Counted from the first letter of the stretch, positions 1 to 5,642 are shown. The stretch: 5,642 nucleotides of DNA from Anaerolinea sp. (GCA_013824385.1 PNNU01000249.1:1-5642); one strand, 5' to 3'. Notes: generated by a model from the sequence alone, not told the origin. Translations and numbers: made by a program.

Positions 1-1088
1 TTTTGCACTCCTTTGTTTTTCTTGATCAGTACTTTACGAACACCATCCATTATCAGCACAAAGATCACCAGTGATCCTTGAATGACACCGGCAAGATTTG
101 AGTCAAGTTTCAGATCAATCCCCAATCCTGCTGCGCCTTTGCTCAAGGCAATAAAAATAAAAGCAATAGGAGCGGTTATCAGTGGCTGTATATTTGCCAA
201 CATGCCGACCATTAAACCGATATAACCATAGCCGCCAGAAATATTATTGCGTAGAACATGATTGAATCCGGTCACCTGTAAGGCGCCGGTCAAACCAGCC
301 AATACACCGCATAAAACGAAGGCCAGAAGCATGTATCGATTTGTTGGAATTCCAAGCAGGAAAGATGATTTATTGTTCTTGCCAACCGCTTTCAATTTCA
401 AACCAAAATAGGTTCCCTGTAAAATTACGGTCACCACAATGATACAAACAATTGCAATGCCTAATGCCCATAAGCTCAAATAAGTACCTTCAACCTGGGG
501 CAGCCAAAACCTGGCTTCAAGCATTTTTGTTGAGCCGTTGGCAACACCTTCCGGCTTCCAGGGTCCGTAAACCAGGAATAACATGATTGCGTCCGCGATG
601 AAGTTGAATCCCAGACCGCCAAAGATCTCATTGACGCCGCCATAATTCTTCAAAATACCAACCAACAAAGCCCAAACGGCTCCACCGATGATACCGGCGA
701 GGATGCACAAGCTAATCACTAAAACGCTTGAAGCGTCGGAGCCTTCAAAGATGCGGATGACCCCATAGGCAAAAATGGCGCCCATTTCAATTTGGCCTTC
801 CATGCCTATGTTCCAAAGGCCGGCAGTGAAAGTAAACATCAACCCCAACGAAGCCAGGACTAATGGAACCCACGCTTGAATCACTTGTGTAACGTTATTC
901 GTTGATCCAAACGCACCAGAGAGAATGGTCTGGAAGACACTAATCGGATTCACTTTCATGACCCACACCAACAGGCTGGTGACGACTAATGCCAAAATCA
1001 CAGCCAATGTCATCGAACTGGCGCGATTGGTGAGCATTTTGAACAAAAATGAGTTCTGGTTGGGAGTTTTTACTTTTTCATTTTCCAT
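1..1088 (-). CDS. BMP-family ABC transporter permease, first permease subunit (3' end beyond window)
   Basis: This is an inner-membrane channel subunit of an ABC importer of the YufP/NupP/PnrC kind (BPD_transp_2 fold), which passes nucleosides or related compounds delivered by a binding lipoprotein. My translation gives 362 residues with no stop before the window edge; as the family is about this length, only a few C-terminal residues should be missing. After a polar N-terminus, hydrophobic segments lie near residues 26-44, 73-90, 123-146, 157-174, 204-225, 252-273, 288-316 and 334-348. The motif FTAGLWNIGMEGQ at 86-98 closely matches the family's FTAGLFNIGGEGQ. GVNEIFGGLGFNFIA at 151-165 corresponds to the conserved NEV...NYIA segment, and LKAVGKNN at 232-239 to LRAVGxNP. 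The ATG is preceded by AAGGA seven bases upstream, and the gene begins 18 bases after the ATPase stop, so the two are co-transcribed. The second permease expected in such systems is not in the window. Confidence 0.9.
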   Translation of the reverse strand, partial: MENEKVKTPNQNSFLFKMLTNRASSMTLAVILALVVTSLLVWVMKVNPISVFQTILSGAFGSTNNVTQVIQAWVPLVLASLGLMFTFTAGLWNIGMEGQIEMGAIFAYGVIRIFEGSDASSVLVISLCILAGIIGGAVWALLVGILKNYGGVNEIFGGLGFNFIADAIMLFLVYGPWKPEGVANGSTKMLEARFWLPQVEGTYLSLWALGIAIVCIIVVTVILQGTYFGLKLKAVGKNNKSSFLLGIPTNRYMLLAFVLCGVLAGLTGALQVTGFNHVLRNNISGGYGYIGLMVGMLANIQPLITAPIAFIFIALSKGAAGLGIDLKLDSNLAGVIQGSLVIFVLIMDGVRKVLIKKNKGVQ

Positions 1089-1106
1089 GAGTTGATCCTT
1101 TTTCAA

Positions 1107-2588
1107 TTATTCCCAACCCCTGCCGCCAATTAGTTGTCCTAATTGATCGACTGTAACACTGCCAGCATCAAGCGGTTTTGAAACCTTACCGCCGAAGAAA
1201 ACCAAAATACGATCGCTATATTGAAGAATCTCGTCGAGGTCGGAAGAAACAAAGAAGATGCTTGCTCCTTCAGTACAACGTTGTTTTAATTTACTCCAAA
1301 TATAAAGCGTGGATTCAATATCCAAGCCACGCGTGGGATGGTCCAAAAGGAGCAACCTCAACGGCTGTCGGAGCAATGCCAGTTCTGCCCGCTGCTGGTT
1401 TCCTCCAGAGAGGGATTCAACTTTATTCTCTGCTGTACCTTTAATATTGAAATCTTTAATGCGCTGTTCTGTTAACTGCAATGCAGCTTTAGCATCCACA
1501 AAAAAGCCCTTTTGTTTTTCAGCCAGAATGAAGTGTTCCTTGAGATCAAGCCCTGCAATCAAGCCTTCATCCAACCTGTCGGCTGGTAAAAAGGAAATAC
1601 CCTGGTTTTTAAATTCAAAATAATGCTTGCCTATAAGCTCTTTTTTTGATCCATTTTCTTCATGCAACCATATATGTCCGCCAGTCGGACGGATAATACC
1701 TGCCAAAGCCCTGAGCAGCTGACCTTGTCCTGAACCCTCCATGCCAGCCAGGCCGATCACCTCTCCTTTTTTGATGGAGAAATTTACATTTTTAATTGGT
1801 AAACGAGCGTCATCAATCTTAAGATCGCTGACCTCGATATTGACATTTTCTTGAGAACAGCATTTTTTATCGTTGCGCGTTAATATTTTTCCAAACATCA
1901 TTTCGACTAATTTGTCGTTATCGAAAGGTGGGCGCATTTGCCCAACATTCATACCCTGTCTGAAGACTGCGACCTGGGTGCATAAAGCTTCGACTTCTTC
2001 CAATTTATGTGAGACAAAAAGAATGGCTTTACCCTGTTCTGACAATTTGCGAACCATGGCAAAAAGCTGCAATTTTTGAGCGGCTGATATACCTGTGGTC
2101 GGTTCATCTAGAATTAATACATCTGCACCCAGCCATAACAAACGCATAATTTCTAATTGCTGCCTCTCACCCACTGAAAGGCTGTCGATAAAAGCATCCG
2201 GTGAAATGGAAAAATTAAACTGTTTTTGAATCTCTAGAAATTCCTGGCGAACTTTTTTTCTGTTCGGAATCATGCCCTCACGGCTGCCAAGAATCAGATT
2301 ATCCAACACTTTAAATGGTGGGAAATCCAAAGGATCCTGATGCAGCATGCCAATTCCCAATTTTACAGAATCTGCAGGAGAGGCAATATTCACTTCTTTT
2401 CCATCCAGCAGAATGCTGCCTGAATCCAGAGAAATGAAACCTGAAAGTATCTTCATCAGGGTGCTTTTTCCAGCCCCATTTTCACCTAAAATGCCTTGAA
2501 CCTCGCCAGATTTTACAATCAGCGAGACGTTATTGTTTGCGTGGACTTTTCCAAATGTTTTGTGAATGTTGCGAACTTCGACATCCAT
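1107..2588 (-). CDS. BMP-family ABC transporter ATP-binding protein (two ABC domains, YufO/NupO-like)
   Basis: This cytoplasmic ATPase drives the importer; its two nucleotide-binding domains are fused in one 493-residue chain, slightly short for a family of about 500-510. Domain 1 is intact: Walker A GENGAGKST at 35-43, Q-loop Q84, signature LSVGERQQ at 137-144, Walker B LILDEP at 158-163 with catalytic E162, and H-loop H194. Domain 2 is degenerate in the way usual for this family: the Walker A position reads GMEGSGQGQ (282-290) without the Lys, the Walker B position reads LLLLDHPTRGLD (412-423) with His in place of Glu, and SSD (448-450) stands at the H-loop. Its signature LSGGNQQR (393-400) is well kept. 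Only one composite ATP site is therefore likely to hydrolyse ATP. GAGG lies four bases before the ATG. The gene lies 66 bases after the lipoprotein gene, with a terminator between. RbsA/MglA sugar ATPases share this layout, but the neighbouring BMP lipoprotein favours a nucleoside or purine importer. Confidence 0.93.
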   Translation of the reverse strand: MDVEVRNIHKTFGKVHANNNVSLIVKSGEVQGILGENGAGKSTLMKILSGFISLDSGSILLDGKEVNIASPADSVKLGIGMLHQDPLDFPPFKVLDNLILGSREGMIPNRKKVRQEFLEIQKQFNFSISPDAFIDSLSVGERQQLEIMRLLWLGADVLILDEPTTGISAAQKLQLFAMVRKLSEQGKAILFVSHKLEEVEALCTQVAVFRQGMNVGQMRPPFDNDKLVEMMFGKILTRNDKKCCSQENVNIEVSDLKIDDARLPIKNVNFSIKKGEVIGLAGMEGSGQGQLLRALAGIIRPTGGHIWLHEENGSKKELIGKHYFEFKNQGISFLPADRLDEGLIAGLDLKEHFILAEKQKGFFVDAKAALQLTEQRIKDFNIKGTAENKVESLSGGNQQRAELALLRQPLRLLLLDHPTRGLDIESTLYIWSKLKQRCTEGASIFFVSSDLDEILQYSDRILVFFGGKVSKPLDAGSVTVDQLGQLIGGRGWE

Positions 2589-2603
2589 GGAACCTCAATC
2601 AGC

Positions 2604-2641
2604 AAAAAAGTAAAGGGAAGGCATTTGAATGCCTTCCCTTT
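2604..2641 (-). terminator. Intrinsic terminator inside the transporter operon
   Basis: Bases 2612-2625 and 2628-2641 form a perfect 14-base inverted repeat (arm AAAGGGAAGGCATT) around a two-base centre. Read on the minus strand, the hairpin starts 13 bases after the lipoprotein stop codon and is followed by AC and a run of six T (2604-2609), the standard form of a Rho-independent terminator. It lies upstream of the ATPase gene in the direction of transcription, so partial read-through would give more lipoprotein mRNA than ATPase and permease mRNA. It may also protect the 3' end of the lipoprotein message. I see no separate promoter in the short gap after it. Confidence 0.85.
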
Positions 2642-2654
2642 TATGAACGATCAA

Positions 2655-3926
2655 TTACTTGGCAACAGAGTCGCCGGTCATTCCTTCGAGCAATTGAGGC
2701 AGGTACCAAATCTGTTGATCGGTGGCTTCAACACCATCGGCCAGGAATTCGGTTCCGTCCTGATAGTTTAATGGACCCTTCCAAAGATTCAATCCACCAG
2801 CGAGTTCGCCAATGAATTGGTCAAGGAGTGCACCATTTTCGGCTGAAAGACCAGCACTCTTCTTGAATCCAACAGGAGATGTATCAGGATTGTTGATGTC
2901 TGTCCAATCGGGATCTGACCAAACAAATTGGCGGGTATATGTGCCATCTTTTATAGATTGGATTACTGGCAGCAGGTTAACACCCCAATTGAAATAGGGA
3001 ACGCCCAGGCAGGCATCAGGAGCTACATCGCAGGCTTTTTCATAATCATACTGGATTGCGTAGACATCTTCACCCTGATCGCGGAATTTCTTGGCTTCGG
3101 TTACTGCTTCAGTTGAGTCAATGCCAGAGATTACGATGTCATAACCGTCAGTGTAGAAGGTATCGGCAACCTGGGTGGGATCAAGTGTTACACCAGGGAT
3201 GTTGAACCACATACCGATCCAGGTGACCTTGAAATCAATAGGTGTGGTTTCATTTCTGATATTCGACCAGCAATAATCTGCGCCTAAATATGCAGCAGAG
3301 GCCAAGCGGCGGGTTTCATCATTGATCAATGGACCAAGGAAACCAATTTTGCCGGTTTTGGTGGTTAAAGCAGCAGCGCAGCCAGCCATCATTTTGCCGT
3401 ATTCCATCTTGGAAAAGACATCACTTTCGCTCTTCATGTCAGCTTGATAGCGTTTGCCATCTGCCCAGGCAAAATCACCGGTAAGCCAGATTACAGGTAC
3501 ATCGGGATGTAGGGCAGTAAATTCGGTAACGCCGTCTTTCATGTCATCAGAGTTGAAGATGATCACATTGGCGCCTTTTTCGAGCAGTTGCTCAGCAAAT
3601 TGGGCAGCTGTTGTATTGGGGTTTGCAGAAGTATTGACGTTCTCTGCATAAATCAATTCAGAGCCTTCAATTTTGGATTGAACATACTGTGCGCCATTGT
3701 AATTGGCAGTACTCCAGCCATTGTCAGTAATTGGTCCAACGGTCAAGATGCCAATGATAAAGGGGGCGGCAGGTGCTTCAGTAGCAACGACAGGTGCTTC
3801 TGTGGCAGCAACAGGTGCTTCGGTTGCTACTGCAGTAGGCGCGGCAGTTGGTGTGGCGCATGCAGCCAACACAAGAGCCATGACCACTAACAAACTTACG
3901 AGGGTCCAAATGCGTTTAGAAAACAT
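2655..3926 (-). CDS. BMP-family substrate-binding lipoprotein of an ABC importer, purine-binding-protein type
   Basis: This is the extracytoplasmic receptor that captures the substrate and passes it to the permeases. The 423-residue precursor has a short basic N-terminus (MFSKR), a hydrophobic stretch at 7-22 and the lipobox LAAC at 20-23, giving a lipid-anchored Cys23. An Ala/Thr/Pro/Glu-rich linker follows at 24-55, with three copies of a seven-residue unit, as is common in Chloroflexi lipoproteins. The BMP (PnrA-like) domain then runs from about 57 to the end: GPITDNGW at 64-71, GKIGFLGPL at 192-200, VTWIGMWF at 234-241, SGIDSTEAV at 267-275 and YFNWG at 311-315. The DxGW variant and the overall layout recall, from memory, the purine-binding branch (Brucella purine-binding protein) rather than classic PnrA, so a purine-like ligand is likely but not shown. 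C299 and C306 could form a disulfide. A strong Shine-Dalgarno precedes the ATG, and an in-frame TAA a short way upstream excludes a longer form. Confidence 0.93.
   Translation of the reverse strand: MFSKRIWTLVSLLVVMALVLAACATPTAAPTAVATEAPVAATEAPVVATEAPAAPFIIGILTVGPITDNGWSTANYNGAQYVQSKIEGSELIYAENVNTSANPNTTAAQFAEQLLEKGANVIIFNSDDMKDGVTEFTALHPDVPVIWLTGDFAWADGKRYQADMKSESDVFSKMEYGKMMAGCAAALTTKTGKIGFLGPLINDETRRLASAAYLGADYCWSNIRNETTPIDFKVTWIGMWFNIPGVTLDPTQVADTFYTDGYDIVISGIDSTEAVTEAKKFRDQGEDVYAIQYDYEKACDVAPDACLGVPYFNWGVNLLPVIQSIKDGTYTRQFVWSDPDWTDINNPDTSPVGFKKSAGLSAENGALLDQFIGELAGGLNLWKGPLNYQDGTEFLADGVEATDQQIWYLPQLLEGMTGDSVAK
3765..3827 (-). repeat. Three tandem 21-base units encoding the lipoprotein linker
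   Basis: The coding strand holds three imperfect in-frame copies of a 21-base unit, encoding ATEAPVA, ATEAPVV and ATEAPAA (residues 34-54 of the lipoprotein). The unit keeps frame, so gain or loss of copies would change only the length of the flexible tether between the lipid anchor and the binding domain. Third-codon-position differences between copies show they are not a very recent duplication. Confidence 0.8.
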
Positions 3927-3931
3927 GAATA

Positions 3932-3940
3932 CTCCTCCTT
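3932..3940 (-). promoter_or_regulatory. Strong ribosome binding site of the lipoprotein gene
   Basis: The minus strand reads AAGGAGGAG followed by five bases (TATTC) and the ATG. The near-complete match to the 16S rRNA 3' end at good spacing fixes the start of the lipoprotein gene and predicts high translation, as expected for a binding protein needed in excess. Confidence 0.85.
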
Positions 3941-4011
3941 GGAATAGTTAAACAACTTATCTTTACAAAAGGGATTACTTTGGTTGCAAGCAAACAATTA
4001 ATCGTCTACTG

Positions 4012-4022
4012 CACCTCCTTTC
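4012..4022 (-). promoter_or_regulatory. Orphan Shine-Dalgarno sequence in the transporter leader
   Basis: The minus strand reads GAAAGGAGGTG, an 11-base match to the complement of the usual 16S rRNA 3' tail, stronger than the site used by the lipoprotein gene. No ATG lies at a suitable distance. The GTG within the site is followed by CAG and a TAG stop. The nearest TTG (3995-3997) is 16 bases after GGAGG, which is too far for normal initiation. The site lies 85 bases upstream of the lipoprotein ATG, inside the presumed leader. It could be a ribosome standby site, a remnant of a lost small gene, or part of an RNA switch. Confidence 0.5.
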
Positions 4023-4040
4023 AATCCATTTACGAGTTTA

Positions 4041-4082
4041 GTTGTATTCGGGTAGGTGGTCCAGTCATGTTGTCCATACAAC
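4041..4082 (-). promoter_or_regulatory. Overlapping inverted repeats: candidate operator or leader RNA switch
   Basis: Bases 4069-4082 (GTTGTCCATACAAC on the plus strand) have perfect five-base arms GTTGT and ACAAC around four bases, a size and form suited to a dimeric repressor site. The same ACAAC arm, extended to ATACAAC (4076-4082), is also a perfect seven-base complement of GTTGTAT at 4041-4047. In a minus-strand transcript the two pairings exclude each other. The repeat lies just after the AT-rich candidate promoter, where a repressor could block transcription. No regulator gene is in the window, so no factor can be named. Confidence 0.4.
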
Positions 4083-4086
4083 ACTT

Positions 4087-4121
4087 ATTCCAATTTTATC
4101 TTAACCTCTAGACAAGTTATA
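4087..4121 (-). promoter_or_regulatory. Weak candidate promoter for the transporter operon
   Basis: The AT-rich stretch contains TAAAAT on the minus strand (4093-4098), five of six matches to a sigma-70 -10 box, but the hexamer 17 bases upstream (4116-4121, TATAAC) is a poor -35. An alternative pair is TTGTCT (4110-4115) with TGGAAT (4087-4092) at 17-base spacing, each four of six. Neither is convincing. The location, after the carbamate kinase hairpin and before the inverted repeats, is where a promoter would be expected. Confidence 0.25.
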
Positions 4122-4154
4122 TTAAAATTTATCGCCCTGAACTTAAATTATCCA

Positions 4155-4187
4155 GAAGAGGGTTACCAATTAAGTATAACCCTCTTC
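4155..4187 (-). terminator. Hairpin after carbamate kinase, probable terminator
   Basis: Bases 4155-4165 (GAAGAGGGTTA) and 4177-4187 form a perfect 11-base inverted repeat with an 11-base loop, beginning 12 bases after the carbamate kinase stop. On the minus strand it is followed by TGGATAATTT rather than a clean T run, so termination may be partial or the hairpin may mainly stabilise the message. The position supports a transcript end here and a separate transporter unit. Confidence 0.6.
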
Positions 4188-4199
4188 AAAATAATGTCG

Positions 4200-5150
4200 T
4201 TATTTTGTAATGCGTGTTCCAGTTTCGCCTCTCAACGCCCGACCGATATTCTCGGGGTTGGTAATGAGGGCTTCTTTGCCGCCGTTTTCGAAATAATTGA
4301 TGATCGCCTGGATCTTGGGAGCCATGGAACCCTTGGCAAAGTGGATGCCTTCATCCAAATAAGCTTTTGCTTCGGCAACGGTCATGTGATCCAGCCATTT
4401 TTCGTTTGGCTTGCCATAATTGATGGCCACTTTTTCAACTGCGGTGGAGATGATGAAGAGGTCGGCTTTGATCAAACTGGCCAACAGGCTGCTGGCAAAG
4501 TCCTTGTCGATCACAGCAGCGATACCCACGCAGCCGCCTTTGCCGTTATCCACCACGGGGATGCCGCCGCCGCCAACGGTGATGACACAGGTACCGCTTT
4601 TGAGCAGCGTGTGGACGGATTCAATTTCAACAACTTCAACAGGGATAGGAGAAGCAACAACACGTCTCCAACCACGTCCTGCGTCTTCCACGACATTCCA
4701 ACCCATTTCAGTCTGGCGTTTTTTGGCTTCAGCTTCATCCATGAATCCACCGATGGGTTTGGTCGGATTCTGGAACGCTTTGTCATTCTTGTCGACTTTC
4801 ACCTGGGTCACGACCGTGGCAACCTGTTTCTTGATTCCACGATTAATGAGTTCATTTTGCAAAGTTTGTTGGATGGCATATCCAATGGCACCCTGGCTGT
4901 CGGCACCACAAACTTCGAGGGGAACTTCATGCATACCCTCGTATTTGGCGGCAATCTCAGACCGGCGCAAAATAAAGCCAACCTGCGGGCCATTGCCATG
5001 ACCGATGGCAACATCCCAGCCAGCTTCGATCATATCTGCGATGTGCTTGGAAGTTTCCGCCGCGGCAATATATTGGTCTTCTACGGTGACTTTCTTTGGA
5101 TCCAGAATTAAGGAGTTACCACCAATTGCAACAACTGCTAATTTACTCAT
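4200..5150 (-). CDS. arcC: Carbamate kinase
   Basis: This cytoplasmic enzyme transfers phosphate from carbamoyl phosphate to ADP, giving ATP and carbamate, which breaks down to ammonia and CO2. The 316-residue length is typical of the amino-acid-kinase fold family. Motifs in order are AIGGN (8-12), GHGNGPQVG (50-58), DSQG (84-87), NPTKPIG (128-134) with the family's substrate-loop Lys131, GWRRVVASP (160-168), GGGGIPV (193-199), DKDFAS (215-220), STAVEKVAINYGKP (235-248) and FAKGSMAPK (271-279), ending in GTRI. The set is complete, so an active enzyme is expected. AAGGA lies about ten bases before the ATG. It starts 32 bases after the carbamoyltransferase stop, a typical operon gap, and the two would act in sequence. 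That pairing occurs in arginine, agmatine and purine/ureide fermentation. No arginine deiminase or agmatine deiminase is visible here, so the route cannot be fixed from this gene alone. Confidence 0.96.
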   Translation of the reverse strand: MSKLAVVAIGGNSLILDPKKVTVEDQYIAAAETSKHIADMIEAGWDVAIGHGNGPQVGFILRRSEIAAKYEGMHEVPLEVCGADSQGAIGYAIQQTLQNELINRGIKKQVATVVTQVKVDKNDKAFQNPTKPIGGFMDEAEAKKRQTEMGWNVVEDAGRGWRRVVASPIPVEVVEIESVHTLLKSGTCVITVGGGGIPVVDNGKGGCVGIAAVIDKDFASSLLASLIKADLFIISTAVEKVAINYGKPNEKWLDHMTVAEAKAYLDEGIHFAKGSMAPKIQAIINYFENGGKEALITNPENIGRALRGETGTRITK

Positions 5151-5182
5151 TATCGATAGTCCTTTTAGTTTTTTGATTTTGT

Positions 5183-5642
5183 CTAGCTCATGGTCAAAGC
5201 CATCACCGCTTCTTGTACGTGCATTCGGTTTTCGGCTTCATCATAAACAACGGATTGTGGTCCGTCGATTACTGCATCTGTAACTTCAATATTGCGATCC
5301 GCAGGCAACGGGTGCATGAAGATGGCATCCGGTTTGGCTAAAGCCATGCGGCGTTCATCTGTAATCCAGCTCTTGTATTTGCTAATAATGCGTGCGCCTT
5401 CTTCGGCATCAGAGGTGTGAACGAGCGCGCCCCATGACTTCGGATAAACCACATCAGCGTCCTTGAAGGCTGCATCCATGTCGTCGGTGACTTCAAAACC
5501 AACGTTGAATTTGCGAGCTTGTTCGTAAGCCTGGTCCATGATCTCTGGCATCAGTTTGAATTCGGGTGGATGGGCCAGAACAATGTCCATGCCAAAACGA
5601 GGCATCTGCAATACCAGTGACTGGGGCACGGATATAGGTTTC
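5183..5642 (-). CDS. Knotted carbamoyltransferase, YgeW-like (C-terminal part; 5' end beyond window)
   Basis: This is the C-terminal 152 residues of an aspartate/ornithine carbamoyltransferase superfamily protein; the frame stays open to the window edge, so the GTG at 5627-5629 is an internal Val, not a start. In catabolism such enzymes split a carbamoylated compound with phosphate to give carbamoyl phosphate. The opening KPISVPQ and RFGMDIVLAHP (fragment residues 1-7 and 15-25) match, from memory, KPLSVPQ and RFGMDVTLAHP of E. coli YgeW, a knotted transcarbamylase. FKDADVVYPKSW (59-70) is also close to YgeW. The C-terminus, HPLPADRN (110-117) and DEAENRMHVQ (134-143), looks more like N-acetylornithine or ornithine carbamoyltransferases, but with Pro where they have Cys in HCLP. 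The acceptor is therefore uncertain and ornithine is unlikely. The missing N-terminal half should carry the carbamoyl-phosphate-binding STRT-type motif. It heads the visible part of an operon with carbamate kinase. Confidence 0.85.
   Translation of the reverse strand, partial: KPISVPQSLVLQMPRFGMDIVLAHPPEFKLMPEIMDQAYEQARKFNVGFEVTDDMDAAFKDADVVYPKSWGALVHTSDAEEGARIISKYKSWITDERRMALAKPDAIFMHPLPADRNIEVTDAVIDGPQSVVYDEAENRMHVQEAVMALTMS

Larger units (their letters stand above)
3927..4199. other. Intergenic region between carbamate kinase and transporter genes
   Basis: This 273-base gap is the longest non-coding stretch in the window. In the direction of transcription it holds the hairpin after carbamate kinase, an AT-rich stretch (about 4081-4150) with a weak candidate promoter, a set of GTTGT/ACAAC inverted repeats, an orphan 11-base Shine-Dalgarno match, and finally the real ribosome binding site of the lipoprotein gene. 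I recognise no known riboswitch, T-box or small RNA family. It probably separates two transcription units, one for the enzymes and one for the importer. Confidence 0.6.

Noticed and set aside
3588..3951. Plus-strand open frames opposite the lipoprotein signal and linker region
   Set aside because: Their Gly/Cys/Arg-rich or Ala/Val/Thr-rich repeats are antisense images of the linker repeat, not independent proteins.
4030..4086. Possible T-box element from TGGACCACC on the minus strand
   Set aside because: The T-box core needs TGGNACC within a longer conserved bulge followed by a terminator/antiterminator pair; the core does not match and no terminator follows before the lipoprotein gene.
3927..4199. 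Purine riboswitch upstream of the presumed purine importer
   Set aside because: The conserved purine-aptamer joining segments and paired loops are not present on the minus strand.
4420..5001. Second plus-strand open frame (193 codons) opposite carbamate kinase
   Set aside because: A low-complexity Ser/Thr/Pro-rich translation in another antisense frame, wholly inside a confident gene.
4056..5111. Long plus-strand open frame of 351 codons opposite carbamate kinase
   Set aside because: It mirrors the carbamate kinase gene, whose motif set is complete; the antisense translation is rich in Phe, Gly and Asp/His with no recognisable domain, and no ribosome binding site was seen. Codon bias of the real gene explains the openness.
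5183..5629. GTG at 5627-5629 as the start of a short 148-residue protein
   Set aside because: The frame stays open upstream to the window edge and encodes KPIS, which continues the YgeW-like KPLSVPQ motif, so the Val is internal and the gene is simply cut by the window.
1..5642. Mobile elements, CRISPR arrays, tRNA or rRNA genes
   Set aside because: No transposase-like coding, terminal inverted repeats, spaced direct repeats, or tRNA/rRNA-like conserved sequences were seen; the only tandem repeat is the in-frame lipoprotein linker.

Overview
The window reads as part of a bacterial chromosome, most likely an anaerobic member of the Chloroflexi (Anaerolineae type). That guess rests mainly on the substrate-binding lipoprotein, whose lipobox is followed by an Ala/Thr/Pro/Glu linker of the kind common in that group. 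The base composition is moderate and the Shine-Dalgarno sequences are strong. No phylogenetic marker gene is present, so the assignment is an inference.

Every gene is on the minus strand, so transcription runs from right to left. At the right edge (5183-5642) is the C-terminal part of a carbamoyltransferase of the knotted, YgeW-like kind. It is followed 32 bases later by a complete carbamate kinase gene (4200-5150), which ends at a hairpin. A 273-base gap (3927-4199) follows, holding a possible promoter, an inverted repeat suited to an operator or RNA switch, and an orphan ribosome binding sequence. The second block is a BMP-family ABC importer: a substrate-binding lipoprotein (2655-3926), a double ATP-binding protein (1107-2588), and the first membrane permease (1-1088, missing only its last few residues). 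A second permease would be expected just beyond the left edge. A strong intrinsic terminator sits between the lipoprotein and ATPase genes and probably lowers expression of the membrane parts relative to the binding protein.

Together the genes suggest uptake of a purine, nucleoside or related nitrogen-rich compound, followed by energy recovery. A carbamoylated intermediate would be phosphorolysed to carbamoyl phosphate by the carbamoyltransferase. Carbamate kinase would then convert this with ADP to ATP, ammonia and CO2. Comparable carbamoyltransferase and carbamate kinase genes occur in anaerobic purine or ureide degradation clusters. The carbamoyltransferase has HPLP where ornithine-using relatives have HCLP, so its acceptor is probably not ornithine. 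I see no mobile element, CRISPR array, tRNA or rRNA, and no convincing plus-strand gene. Nothing here is clearly a new system; the most interesting points are the gene combination, the HPLP variant and the structured leader of the transporter operon.
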